DNA from: Candidatus Albibeggiatoa sp. nov. BB20
Lineage (GTDB): Bacteria > Pseudomonadota > Gammaproteobacteria > Beggiatoales > Beggiatoaceae
Direction: 5' to 3'
Assembly (NCBI GenBank): GCA_016744725.1
Contig: JADGDW010000086.1
Span: forward strand, 1-19,455
DNA: 19,455 nt
Each line of letters opens with the position of its first letter. Within the stretch, counting starts at the first letter, position 1. The position numbers and the translations under genes were made by a program. The notes below the pieces were generated by a model. It did no database searches and was not told the DNA's origin. It was given only the letters and a program-made list of their open reading frames with translations. This document shows, piece by piece, positions 6,650 through 15,232 of this stretch.

Positions 6650-8755
6650 ATGCTTGATGCCACCAGTGAGATACGCATGGAATTTACAACTGATTTTTGC
6701 AAACTAAAAATACAGCTCGATAGCAATGAATTACAAAATATATTAAACCAATTTCAGCCACAAGATTGGATAAGCCATGGCATAGAAACCAGTGGAAATG
6801 AGTCAGTTATGTTAATTTCGGCTGGTGGCACTTATAATACAGATTACGCATTATCTGCACCCGCTGAACCGACACCTTATTTAGATAATTGCCTTTATAT
6901 TCAAAAGTTTTTAACCGTTTTAAATCTCCCTGTTTCACGTTGCCGTCTAGTCAAATTACCTGCAAATATGGCAGCTCCAACAAAAATACCAGCTCACTAC
7001 CATTGGTTTAGACATAGCGCAATTTATATCCCAGTCCAAACCCAAACAAGCATAGATTTTCACTGTGGCACGAGCCAAATTTTTATGCAAACAGGTGAAG
7101 CATGGATTGCAAACCCCAATCAAGCCCAAAGTTTGGCCAATAACAGTGAACAAGATTGCGTCTATTTAGTGGTGGATGTCAAACATTCTAAACAGCTAAA
7201 TTTATTAATGACTAAGGCTCTGGATAAAAATCAACAAATCGAGCAAATTAAACCAGATTTCAAAACAGAGATTAAACTGAATTTACCGCGTTTTCGATTC
7301 GACGTATTCACCCCTGCTGAAATCGAATTATTGACCGATCGACTATCAAAAATTGTCCAAGCATCAGATATTACCACCCAAGCTTTTAGCGGCTATCAAA
7401 ATACATTAACCAGTTTCAAAGCAGAATGGGAATTGAGTTTTGCACAATTTGCTAATCAACACGCAGGTGAAATGGCGTATTACGATGCAATTTTATCTTT
7501 TAAAGAAAATGTATTACCAAAAATTCGCCGTTGGATTGCTAAAGACCCTCAAGCACAAGCAATTATTGAAACGATGACCTCATTATTACAAGTTGCCGTT
7601 CGCCCTGCACCGAGTAAAGTAGGTCAAAAATTCCTCTCGCGTCAGAAAACATTACCGCATATTGATTGGCAATCACTGTATCAAGCGACTGAAAAATTTG
7701 AAGATCAGGCCAGTTATAAATGCTTGTCTCAAGATGCTTTACGTGAATTATTGCCGCATTTCCGCATTGCAGATAGCTTGGACAAACGCTATCCATCCTT
7801 AGCAAAACAATGGCCAAATAAAGCAGATTTAACCGCTGCGATACAACAGTTATTAAATGTTGGCTTATTGAAAGAACGCTTTGCAAACCCTAAATTTGAT
7901 CGACCGATCTTTATCGTTTCTGCACCTCGTGCAGGCAGTACTTTGTTATATGAAACCTTAGCGAAATTCCCTGAAATTTGGGCAATCGGCCAAGAAAGTC
8001 ATGAAATTATCGAAGGGATCAAAGCGTTACACCCTGAAACCTACAACTATAGCTCTAACCGCTTAACCGCAGAGCATTCAACGCTTGATGTGGAAATGCA
8101 TTTGCAACAACGCTTTGCTCGTCAATTGCATGATAGTCAAGGTAAATTGCTGTTAGATTATCCTGTTGCCGAACGTCCTCAGAGTTTGCGATTCTTAGAG
8201 AAAACCCCAAAAAATGCGTTAAGAGTCAGTTTTCTTAAAAAAGTATTCCCCGAAGCTTTATTTATCTTTTTATACCGTGATCCACAAGAAAATGTCAGCA
8301 GCATGTTAGAAGGGTGGCGTTCAAGAAGTTTCATTGCTTACAAACAATTACCTAAATGGCCTCATAAAAATTGGTGTTTCTTGTTACCGCCTGAATGGCA
8401 GCAGAATTTACAAAATAAACCCTTAGTTGAAATTGCTGGCGAACAATGGCGAGCTGCCAATTATTATATTTGGGAAGATTTAAAAACCTTAGCCCCTGAA
8501 GATTGGTATTTTGTGCATTACCATGATTTAGTTAAAAATACTGAGCAAGTCGTGCACGATATTAGTGATTTTGCCGGCTTAACTTGGCATCAAGAAATTG
8601 AACAATCATTGTCGAAAGGCTTAAGTGTGTCTAAAATGGCTTTGTCTGCACCCTCGCCCGATAAATGGCGTAAACATACCTATGAATTGGATATGGTGTT
8701 GCCGAAACTAGAACCCTTTGCACGTCGCGTGGAACTTGAATTATGCCAAAAATAG
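6650..8755 (+). CDS. Fusion of degenerate aspartyl/asparaginyl beta-hydroxylase-like domain and sulfotransferase
   Basis: A 701-residue cytosolic protein with no signal peptide. Residues about 85-180 resemble the double-stranded beta-helix of aspartyl/asparaginyl beta-hydroxylases: HYHWFRHSAIYIPV (from H116), then FHCG and GEAWI (149-153). His122 matches the first iron ligand. The expected second ligand His is Gln160 and the expected 2-oxoglutarate-binding Arg is Cys170, so this half is probably catalytically dead or repurposed. Residues about 210-330 are a helical region also typical of these bacterial hydroxylases. Residues about 415-660 are a PAPS-dependent sulfotransferase with the 5'-phosphosulfate loop SAPRAGST (424-431), LEKTPKNALR (516-525), and Arg543/Ser551 spaced as in the 3'-phosphate site. 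The acceptor substrate is unknown. ATG 6677 is an in-frame alternative start with slightly better upstream GTGAG; ATG 6650 has no ribosome binding site. The 3' end overlaps the reductase gene by 13 bp, implying coupled translation. Confidence 0.82.
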   Translation: MLDATSEIRMEFTTDFCKLKIQLDSNELQNILNQFQPQDWISHGIETSGNESVMLISAGGTYNTDYALSAPAEPTPYLDNCLYIQKFLTVLNLPVSRCRLVKLPANMAAPTKIPAHYHWFRHSAIYIPVQTQTSIDFHCGTSQIFMQTGEAWIANPNQAQSLANNSEQDCVYLVVDVKHSKQLNLLMTKALDKNQQIEQIKPDFKTEIKLNLPRFRFDVFTPAEIELLTDRLSKIVQASDITTQAFSGYQNTLTSFKAEWELSFAQFANQHAGEMAYYDAILSFKENVLPKIRRWIAKDPQAQAIIETMTSLLQVAVRPAPSKVGQKFLSRQKTLPHIDWQSLYQATEKFEDQASYKCLSQDALRELLPHFRIADSLDKRYPSLAKQWPNKADLTAAIQQLLNVGLLKERFANPKFDRPIFIVSAPRAGSTLLYETLAKFPEIWAIGQESHEIIEGIKALHPETYNYSSNRLTAEHSTLDVEMHLQQRFARQLHDSQGKLLLDYPVAERPQSLRFLEKTPKNALRVSFLKKVFPEALFIFLYRDPQENVSSMLEGWRSRSFIAYKQLPKWPHKNWCFLLPPEWQQNLQNKPLVEIAGEQWRAANYYIWEDLKTLAPEDWYFVHYHDLVKNTEQVVHDISDFAGLTWHQEIEQSLSKGLSVSKMALSAPSPDKWRKHTYELDMVLPKLEPFARRVELELCQK

Positions 8756-9933
8756 TCTCTAAAATTGATTTAACTTCTGAAGCGTGTTTAGCCGATGAAA
8801 TTGAGTTTTTACTACCCGTGACTGAATTTGCACAAAATCCACAGGCCATTTTATTAACAGGTTCGACAGGATTTTTAGGCGTTTGTTTATTAAATGAATT
8901 ACTGCTTAAAACTCAAGCTCAGATTTACTGTTTAGTTCGCGCCAAAGATGAAGCTATCGGCTTTGAACGGATTAAAGAACAGTTAGAATTTTATCAGTTT
9001 TGGCAGCCTGAATGGGAAAGCCGTATTATGGCGGTAATTGGTGATTTAGCTAAACCCGTGCTGGATTTGACTGATGCACAATTTTCTGAATTAAGTGAAA
9101 AAATAGACATTATTTATCATAATGGTGCGTATGTGAATTCAATGCGCCCTTATGCCAGTTTAAAATCATCCAATGTACTGGGCACAAAGGAAGTATTACG
9201 TTTAGCCAGTTTAGTTAAAACCAAACCTGTGCATTTTATTTCTACTTTAGCAGTCTTTTTCAGTCCTGTGCATAATGGACAAGTGATTACAGAAAATATT
9301 AAGCCTAGCGACACCTTGCAAGGGGGTTATAAGCAAAGTAAATGGGTTGCGGAACAATTAATTTTACGAGCGGGTCAACGCGGTTTGCCGTGTAATGTGT
9401 ATCGTCCAGGGCGGATTATGGGGCACAGTGAAACGGGTATTACAGGCAATATGACTGATTTGCTGACCACGGTGTTAAAAGGCTGTATTGAAATTGGCCA
9501 AATCCCTGATAGGGAAAATATGGTCAATATCGTGCCTGTGGATTATGTGAGTCGTGCTATTGTTGATTTAGCCTTGCAGCAACGTTTTGGTGAGTCATTT
9601 CATTTAATCAATCCACAACCGGTGTCGTGGTTAGATTTAGTACAAATGGTGCGTAATTTGGGTTATTCGCTGGAGGCTAAAGATTATGATGATTGGTCAG
9701 AAACATTGAAAAGCTTTGCGGCTCAAAAATCTAATGATAAAGTCTACTCTCCATTACTTTTATTGTTACGTTCTTCATCCGCCTTTTTTGCTAAAAAACC
9801 TAAGTTTGATACAAATTCAACTCAAAGCCAGTTAAAAGACCAAGCAATTACTTGTCCGCCAGTGAATCAGATTTTGGTCGAGCGTTATTTTAAACATTTC
9901 CAAAATATGCAACACATTCCTGCACCTAAATAA
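8743..9933 (+). CDS. Stand-alone thioester reductase (extended SDR, NAD-binding 4 / Lys2-CarR type)
   Basis: A 396-residue NADPH-dependent reductase of the family that releases acyl chains from carrier-protein thioesters as aldehydes or alcohols. The Rossmann motif TGSTGFLG lies at 39-46, and the NADP-site segment CLVRAKDE at 63-70 has the usual Arg. The catalytic triad is Ser/Thr167-168 (HFISTLAV), Tyr196 and Lys200 (YKQSK). VYRPGRIMG (219-227) is typical of the family. Such domains usually sit at the C-terminus of NRPS, PKS or carboxylic acid reductases; here there is no adenylation or carrier domain, only about 30 residues of N-terminal extension. It starts inside the sulfotransferase gene (13-bp overlap, different frame) with a weak ribosome binding site, so the two products are probably made together and act on one substrate. 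The acyl donor is unknown. A free-standing fatty acyl-ACP/CoA reductase role is a possible alternative. Confidence 0.83.
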   Translation: MPKIVSKIDLTSEACLADEIEFLLPVTEFAQNPQAILLTGSTGFLGVCLLNELLLKTQAQIYCLVRAKDEAIGFERIKEQLEFYQFWQPEWESRIMAVIGDLAKPVLDLTDAQFSELSEKIDIIYHNGAYVNSMRPYASLKSSNVLGTKEVLRLASLVKTKPVHFISTLAVFFSPVHNGQVITENIKPSDTLQGGYKQSKWVAEQLILRAGQRGLPCNVYRPGRIMGHSETGITGNMTDLLTTVLKGCIEIGQIPDRENMVNIVPVDYVSRAIVDLALQQRFGESFHLINPQPVSWLDLVQMVRNLGYSLEAKDYDDWSETLKSFAAQKSNDKVYSPLLLLLRSSSAFFAKKPKFDTNSTQSQLKDQAITCPPVNQILVERYFKHFQNMQHIPAPK

Positions 9934-9951
9934 CAGACATTCAGTGTAAAC

Positions 9952-9974
9952 AGGAGCAACGTGATGTTGCTCTT
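9952..9974 (+). terminator. Hairpin after the thioester reductase gene, possible terminator
   Basis: GAGCAAC (9954-9960) pairs with GTTGCTC (9966-9972) around a 5-nt loop, extendable by a G-U and an A-U pair. It begins 19 bp after the stop codon. No T-tract follows, only TTAAACAA, so it could be a weak or factor-dependent terminator or simply an mRNA 3'-end stabiliser. It partly separates the reductase from exaC. Confidence 0.4.
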
Positions 9975-10177
9975 AAACAACTCATCTTAATTTATAAAAT
10001 ATTTCTGAATTGATCCCAGTCTTTTAACGTTTCTACATGCCGAAATCCACATTTTGTATAAACTAGTGGACATCTGCCGATATAATTATGTAAATTAATA
10101 GGCTTATAAAAAACTTGCATACATAGTAAATATTATGTGGAATACGCTTTCACATCTATAAACCAAAGGAGAAGTGA

Positions 10178-11698
10178 ATGCAGTACGCAAATCCAAATAC
10201 TGAAGGTGCAGTTGTTAACTTTAAAGACAGCTATGATAATTTTATTGGTGGTGAGTGGGTTGCACCTGTAGACGGTGTTTATTTTGATAATATTTCCCCT
10301 GTTAATGGTAAACCTTTTTGCAAAATCCCCCGTTCTAATGAGAAAGATATTGAGCTTGCATTAGATGCAGCACATGCCGCTAAAGAGGCTTGGGGCAAAA
10401 CGTCAGTAACAGAACGTTCTAATATTTTGTTGAAAATCGCGGATCGTGTTGAAGCCAATTTAGAAATGTTGGCAGTAGCTGAGAGTTGGGATAATGGCAA
10501 AGCGGTGCGTGAAACCCTGAATGCTGATATTCCATTAACCGCTGACCATTTCCGTTATTTTGCAGCTTGTATTCGTGCGCAAGAAGGCAGTGTTGGCGAA
10601 ATTGATGAGAAAACCGTGGCGTATCATTTCCACGAGCCGCTCGGTGTTGTCGGTCAAATTATTCCGTGGAATTTCCCTATTTTAATGGCAGCATGGAAAT
10701 TAGCACCTGCTTTAGCCGCAGGCAATTGCGTGATATTAAAACCAGCAGAACAAACCCCCGCATCCATTCTAGTCATGATGGAAATCATTGGTGATTTATT
10801 ACCCAAAGGCGTATTAAATATCGTCAGTGGTTTTGGTGCAGAAGCAGGTAAAGCTTTAGCTACCAGCACTCGGATTGCCAAAATTGCATTTACAGGCTCA
10901 ACCCCTGTTGGCTCATTGATTATGGAATATGCTGCGAAAAATGTGATCCCATCCACAGTCGAATTGGGCGGCAAATCACCAAACGTTTATTTCTCTGACA
11001 TCATGAATCATGAAGATGAATATTTAAGCAAATGTGTTGAGGGCGCGGTATTAGCCTTTTTCAACCAAGGTGAAGTATGTACTTGTCCATCTCGCTTGTT
11101 GATTCAAGAAGATATTTATGACAAATTCATCGGCATGGTGATTGAGCGAGCCAATCAAATTAAACGCGGCAGCCCATTGGATACGGAAGTGATGGTGGGT
11201 GCACAGGCTTCACAAGAGCAATATGATAAGATTTTGAGTTATTTAAAAATTGGTCGTGACGAAGGTGCAGAAGTCTTGATCGGTGGCGGTGCTGAAAAAC
11301 TAGGTGATGGTTATGGCGATGGTTATTACATTCAGCCGACTTTATTGAAAGGCACGAATAACATGCGCGTATTCCAAGAAGAAATTTTTGGCCCTGTGGT
11401 TTCTGTCACCACATTTAAAGATGAAGCGGAAGCTTTAGCAATTGCAAATGATACTGAATTTGGCTTAGGTGCAGGCGTTTGGACACGGGATATGAATTTA
11501 TCTTACCGTATGGGTCGTGGCATTCAAGCGGGACGGGTTTGGACAAATTGTTATCATATTTATCCAGCACACGCGGCATTTGGTGGTTATAAAAAATCAG
11601 GTGTTGGGCGTGAAAATCATAAAATGATGCTTGACCATTATCAACAAACTAAAAATTTATTAGTCAGTTATGATGTCAATCCGTTAGGCTTTTTCTAA
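10178..11698 (+). CDS. exaC: NAD+-dependent acetaldehyde dehydrogenase, ExaC/AldB type
   Basis: A 506-residue aldehyde dehydrogenase that oxidises acetaldehyde and similar short aldehydes to acids with NAD+, in the cytosol. Landmarks: IIPWNFP (161-167) with oxyanion Asn165; NAD-site FTGSTPVG (238-245); general base Glu262 in VELGGKSP; nucleophile Cys301 in FNQGEVCTCPS, where the GEVCTC form (Cys301 and Cys303) marks the AldB/ExaC subgroup; EEIFGPV; and the C-terminal HYQQTKNLLVSYDVNPLGFF, almost invariant in this subgroup. The length is normal. The start is supported by AAAGGAG at 10165-10171, 6 nt before the ATG. In pseudomonads the homologue serves ethanol oxidation downstream of a PQQ alcohol dehydrogenase; none is visible here. 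Its position after a thioester reductase raises the possibility of handling an aldehyde product, but 244 bp and a hairpin separate them. Confidence 0.93.
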   Translation: MQYANPNTEGAVVNFKDSYDNFIGGEWVAPVDGVYFDNISPVNGKPFCKIPRSNEKDIELALDAAHAAKEAWGKTSVTERSNILLKIADRVEANLEMLAVAESWDNGKAVRETLNADIPLTADHFRYFAACIRAQEGSVGEIDEKTVAYHFHEPLGVVGQIIPWNFPILMAAWKLAPALAAGNCVILKPAEQTPASILVMMEIIGDLLPKGVLNIVSGFGAEAGKALATSTRIAKIAFTGSTPVGSLIMEYAAKNVIPSTVELGGKSPNVYFSDIMNHEDEYLSKCVEGAVLAFFNQGEVCTCPSRLLIQEDIYDKFIGMVIERANQIKRGSPLDTEVMVGAQASQEQYDKILSYLKIGRDEGAEVLIGGGAEKLGDGYGDGYYIQPTLLKGTNNMRVFQEEIFGPVVSVTTFKDEAEALAIANDTEFGLGAGVWTRDMNLSYRMGRGIQAGRVWTNCYHIYPAHAAFGGYKKSGVGRENHKMMLDHYQQTKNLLVSYDVNPLGFF

Positions 11699-11727
11699 AT
11701 TATTTAAAGATAGTTTTTCTCTTTTCT

Positions 11728-11826
11728 CGTTCCACGCACTGCGTGGAATGACTTATAGACGCACTAGCGTCTTGATATTTATGGACGCTGGTGCGTCCTG
11801 TTAGATGACGACGCGGTGCGTCGTCA
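11728..11826. repeat. Cluster of four consecutive GCGT-core hairpins
   Basis: Four perfect short palindromes lie within 99 bp: TTCCACGC-ACT-GCGTGGAA (11730-11748, extendable to 11728-11750 with one G-T pair), AGACGC-ACTA-GCGTCT (11757-11772), GGACGC-TGGT-GCGTCC (11783-11798) and TGACGACGC-GGT-GCGTCGTCA (11806-11826). All share an ACGC/GCGT core with loops of 3-4 nt, yet their outer stems differ. They fill the gap between the convergent exaC and algC genes and could stop transcription from both sides, although no T-tract is present. Similar CGTTCC-stem palindrome runs are familiar as interspersed repeats in other gammaproteobacteria, which is recollection rather than a search result. Confidence 0.85.
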
Positions 11827-11852
11827 CAAGTTACAAGTTACGTTAGTCACTT

Positions 11853-13217
11853 CTAAAAAGGCAAGTTCAAACTTGCATCAATCGCTAAGAATTGGCGACG
11901 GAAATCTTGCTGAATCCGTTCTAATCCTGCCTGTGTTTCCGCCTCAAACCGAATCACTAAACACGGTGTTGTATTCGATGGACGTACCAAACCCCAACCA
12001 TCAGCGAAATCAGCCCGTAAACCATCAATGGTTATAATCTCAGCCGCTTCAAATTTAAAGCTATCAAGCACTTTCTTCATTAATTCAAAATTTTCACCCT
12101 CTTTTTCTAGTTCTAACTTTAATTCTGGGGTGCTCACAGCATTCGGTAGCGCAGTAAAAATTTCCGTCGGTGTCCGCTCATCTTTGGCTAAGATTTCCAA
12201 CAAACGTGCAGCGGTATACAAAGCATCATCAAAACCATACCAACGCTCTTTAAAGAAAATATGCCCACTCATTTCACCCCCAAGTAGGGCTTGTTCTTGT
12301 TTGATTTTAGCTTTAATTAGCGAATGCCCCGTGCACCACATCACAGGTTTGCCGCCTTGTTCTGCAATGCTTTTACCCAGATGACGGCTGCATTTCACAT
12401 CGTATACAATCGCCGCATTTGGATTACGGTTTAAAATATCAGTGGCATATAAAATCATTTGACGGTCTGGCCATACCACTTGTCCATCGGCATCGACTAC
12501 GCCTAAACGGTCGCCATCGCCATCAAAGCCAAGTCCTAAATCTGCGCCTGTTTCTTTGACGGTCTTGATTAAATCTTCTAAGTTTTTCAACACCGTTGGA
12601 TCGGGATGGTGATTGGGGAAATTACCATCCACTTCGCAAAATAATTCGATTACTTCACAGCCCAAAGCTTTTAATAATTGTGGTGCTAAATGACCCGCCG
12701 CGCCATTGCCACAATCAACCACGACTTTAAACGGGTGCTTTAATTTGACATCTTGCACAATGCGTTGCACGTAATCTTGTTGAATATCTAGGGTTTTTAA
12801 TTGTCCTTCACCCGTAATAAAGTCCTGTTGTTCCACACGGCGTCTTAGGGTTTGAATCGCATCGCCTGCCAAAGTATCCCCATCAATCATGATTTTCATG
12901 CCGTTGTAATTCGATGGATTATGGCTACCTGTGAGCATCACGCCACTACCTGTTTTTAAATGATAAGTAGCGAAATACAGCACAGGAGTTGGAATCATCC
13001 CAATATCGATGACATCACGCCCCGCCATACGCAGACCTTTAATCAGAGCTTGAATTAATTCAGGTCCTGACAATCGTCCATCACGTCCAACAGCCACGGT
13101 TTTTTGATTTTTTAAAGCGGCTTCACTGCCAATCGCTTGCCCAATTTGGGTCACAATGTCAGGGGTTAAGCTCTCGCCAACAATGCCACGAATATCATAC
13201 GCACGGAAAATAGACAC
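11853..13217 (-). CDS. algC: Phosphomannomutase/phosphoglucomutase (AlgC-type)
   Basis: A 454-residue alpha-D-phosphohexomutase that interconverts mannose-6-P with mannose-1-P and glucose-6-P with glucose-1-P, feeding exopolysaccharide, LPS and storage-glucan synthesis. Domain 1 opens with FRAYDIRG and carries the phosphoserine loop TGSHNPS with Ser98. The Mg2+ loop DGDGDR is at 232-237 (Asp232, Asp234, Asp236). The sugar-specificity loop GGEMSGH is at 313-319. The C-terminal phosphate-binding loop RPSNTTP starts at Arg412. All catalytic elements are intact and the length is normal. Translation starts at GTG (13217-13215), supported by AGGA at 13228-13225, 7 nt upstream. It lies 44 bp downstream of the nuclease-like gene on the same strand, so read-through from that cassette is possible. 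Its 3' end faces exaC across the four-hairpin cluster. Confidence 0.93.
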   Translation of the reverse strand: MSIFRAYDIRGIVGESLTPDIVTQIGQAIGSEAALKNQKTVAVGRDGRLSGPELIQALIKGLRMAGRDVIDIGMIPTPVLYFATYHLKTGSGVMLTGSHNPSNYNGMKIMIDGDTLAGDAIQTLRRRVEQQDFITGEGQLKTLDIQQDYVQRIVQDVKLKHPFKVVVDCGNGAAGHLAPQLLKALGCEVIELFCEVDGNFPNHHPDPTVLKNLEDLIKTVKETGADLGLGFDGDGDRLGVVDADGQVVWPDRQMILYATDILNRNPNAAIVYDVKCSRHLGKSIAEQGGKPVMWCTGHSLIKAKIKQEQALLGGEMSGHIFFKERWYGFDDALYTAARLLEILAKDERTPTEIFTALPNAVSTPELKLELEKEGENFELMKKVLDSFKFEAAEIITIDGLRADFADGWGLVRPSNTTPCLVIRFEAETQAGLERIQQDFRRQFLAIDASLNLPF

Positions 13218-13261
13218 GAAATCATCCTTTTTTTGAATTTTGTTTGATATTTATAAATTAA

Positions 13262-13867
13262 TTAAAATTTGTAGATGTTTTGGTAATAGCCATTTTCATC
13301 CAGTTGAATTTTATAGTGTGCTACATTTTTCATTCCTAAATATTCAAATCTTAGTTTATTTTCAAGCCATTCTTGCGTTAATACGAAATTTGTATTTTTT
13401 TGAGCATCAAACTTAGCTTCATGAATTTTAAGATCAGTTAAGTAATCAGTTCTGTATGCTGTATAAAAGTGAAATTGAATATCCGAAAAGCCAAGGATTT
13501 TGGTAACGGCAAGTCCATTAAGCAGTGAGCTTTCAAACTGTTCTTTCACACCTTTCCATTTTGAGCGTTTAATAGTTTGTTTACATTCAATGATATGCAA
13601 TTCAATCTTGTTGTTATCCCATAGAAAAATTGTACTATCTGCCATTTTCTCATTTTTTAGATAAGGGATTGGTTGGCGGTGGTTTTCTTTCGCATGAATA
13701 TTAGTTTTTTGTAAGCGAAATCCTGTTTTTTTGGTAATACATTTAATCTCTGCAAATCCGCTACTTTCTGTTTCTGTAATTATAAATTCTTCATTTGGAT
13801 TGATTCTTTGACACCAATCTTGTTTAATAAAGTATTCCAATCGGTCTTCAATTGAAAGTAATACCAT
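13262..13867 (-). CDS. Small protein with PD-(D/E)xK nuclease-like motif, partner of the AAA ATPase
   Basis: A 201-residue protein whose family I do not recognise. The visible signal is Asp77 in MADSTIFLW, followed after a short turn (DNNKIEL) by the beta-strand motif HIIECKQT with Glu94 and Lys96, and then a helix containing KEQFESSLLNG. That D...ExK arrangement is characteristic of PD-(D/E)xK nucleases; the residues are seen, the nuclease activity is inferred. No signal peptide or membrane segment is present. It starts 3 nt after the ATPase stop codon, with a GAGG ribosome binding site (13879-13876) inside the ATPase 3' end, so the two are translationally linked. The pairing with an SMC/OLD-like ATPase suggests an effector of an anti-phage or similar system. 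The gene is strongly AT-rich. An alternative is a non-catalytic nucleic-acid-binding member of the fold. Confidence 0.6.
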   Translation of the reverse strand: MVLLSIEDRLEYFIKQDWCQRINPNEEFIITETESSGFAEIKCITKKTGFRLQKTNIHAKENHRQPIPYLKNEKMADSTIFLWDNNKIELHIIECKQTIKRSKWKGVKEQFESSLLNGLAVTKILGFSDIQFHFYTAYRTDYLTDLKIHEAKFDAQKNTNFVLTQEWLENKLRFEYLGMKNVAHYKIQLDENGYYQNIYKF

Positions 13868-13870
13868 AAT

Positions 13871-15232
13871 TTAACCCTCATCTTCATCATCTTGAATAGT
13901 GAAAGCTTCTTTGGAAAGATCATAAATTGCATCAGTAAAAGTAGGTGCAGAAAAACCAAATTCTTTTATTGGCAAAGATTTAATTGTTGTCCCTTCTGGA
14001 GTGACTTGGAATTGATAAGCACGAACATCTTCCGGTGATAATAAATCAGCTTCGGTATAGCCTAATTTTTCACATAAAGCGTCTTTATTTGGATGTTGAG
14101 ATAGGGCGATAAAATTATTAATTTGTTGGAAAACGGTATCACTGTGTGTCGTCATCCAAATGGGCAAACCATTATTAACCAGTTGCACTAAATAACGCAC
14201 TAGAAGCCGTTGCATATTTAAATGTAAATGGGCTTCTGGTTCTTCAATAATGAATCTTTTAAGAGCAAATTTATCTAAAGATTTTAGAAAAATAATGATT
14301 GGAGCAAGTTCACTTACTAAGGAAGACGTAAGATGAAATGGCAATTTTTCGCTTGTTCTATCTGGTTGAAAATAATAATCTGGTGCAATGCTATTGTGAT
14401 TTTGTTTGATTCTGCCTTTTAAAATTTCTTTTTCAATTTTGTCAGTGATTTGAATATGTTTTCCAGCTTCAATCATTTCTGCATTAACTAAAGCTTGTAA
14501 AAATCGAACAAGAGGCAACGGTAAAGTGGTTTTTTGAGAATCAATGGACAAGCTAAAACTATCTAATAAACCTGTCATTAAAACTTTATAAGTTTGCATA
14601 AACGAAGTTCTGGAGGCAGGTAAATATAAATAATGGTAAGGGTGAGTTGTTGTAGTAACTTGTTGAATAATTGTTAAGTTAATAAATTTCAGCAAATTAA
14701 AATGATTATGATTGAAGGCGGTTTTTATTTCTATCATATTATTATCAAATAAACAATGAGACTCTCGACGGAAGGATTTATCCTCGGATTGCTGTATATT
14801 GCCAATTTTAACTTTCAAGCTATCAAGACATGAATCAAAATTTATGGCTAAATGACCAATTGACAAGTCTTTTTTGCTAAAGATTTTTTCAACTAATAAT
14901 TGCTTTTTTTCTGTCAACAAATTATTAAGCCATAAAATGGAATGCTTTATAACTTTTTTAGGCACAATTATATTTGCATCATTTGTTAAAGTTGGCTCTA
15001 TTTCCCTTAACCAATTTTCACAAAAAATATAATTTTCATTATTTAAAGGAGGTTCATTGGGAAAAAGCTCTCTTTGAAACGAAAGTAGCCCCCACAACAA
15101 TGACATCAAATAACTTTTACCCGCACTGTTATCACCCACAAATAGCAACATCGGGGCAATTTCAATATTGGCTTCTTGAATTGGGCCAAAATCTTTAACT
15201 TCCAACGTCCAACGCGGTTGATAATGTGACAT
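13871..15232 (-). CDS. SMC/OLD-like AAA family ATPase (AAA_15/AAA_21 type), putative defence ATPase
   Basis: A 453-residue ABC/SMC-type ATPase. Numbered from ATG 15232, Walker A GDNSAGKS is at 33-40, YLPASRTSF (204-212) is the conserved mid-protein strand of AAA_21 proteins, a degenerate ABC-signature-like SSLVSELAP begins at 302, Walker B IIEEPEAHLH spans 328-337 with catalytic Glu331, and the switch motif TTHSD is at 361-365. The central ~160 residues replace a long coiled coil with a helical insert. There is no TOPRIM domain at the C-terminus, so it is not a complete OLD nuclease. The start was set at 15232 because AGGAGG (15248-15243) lies 10 nt upstream, whereas the earlier ATG at 15241 is only 1 nt from it. 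Together with the following nuclease-like gene it resembles two-gene ATPase/effector immunity systems such as Septu, Gabija or PARIS in plan, without matching any that I recognise. Confidence 0.8.
   Translation of the reverse strand: MSHYQPRWTLEVKDFGPIQEANIEIAPMLLFVGDNSAGKSYLMSLLWGLLSFQRELFPNEPPLNNENYIFCENWLREIEPTLTNDANIIVPKKVIKHSILWLNNLLTEKKQLLVEKIFSKKDLSIGHLAINFDSCLDSLKVKIGNIQQSEDKSFRRESHCLFDNNMIEIKTAFNHNHFNLLKFINLTIIQQVTTTTHPYHYLYLPASRTSFMQTYKVLMTGLLDSFSLSIDSQKTTLPLPLVRFLQALVNAEMIEAGKHIQITDKIEKEILKGRIKQNHNSIAPDYYFQPDRTSEKLPFHLTSSLVSELAPIIIFLKSLDKFALKRFIIEEPEAHLHLNMQRLLVRYLVQLVNNGLPIWMTTHSDTVFQQINNFIALSQHPNKDALCEKLGYTEADLLSPEDVRAYQFQVTPEGTTIKSLPIKEFGFSAPTFTDAIYDLSKEAFTIQDDEDEG

Noticed and set aside
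11816..12384. Plus-strand ORFs over the 3' half of algC
   Set aside because: The minus strand holds an intact mutase with all catalytic loops. The plus-strand frames have no domain features and are antisense shadows.
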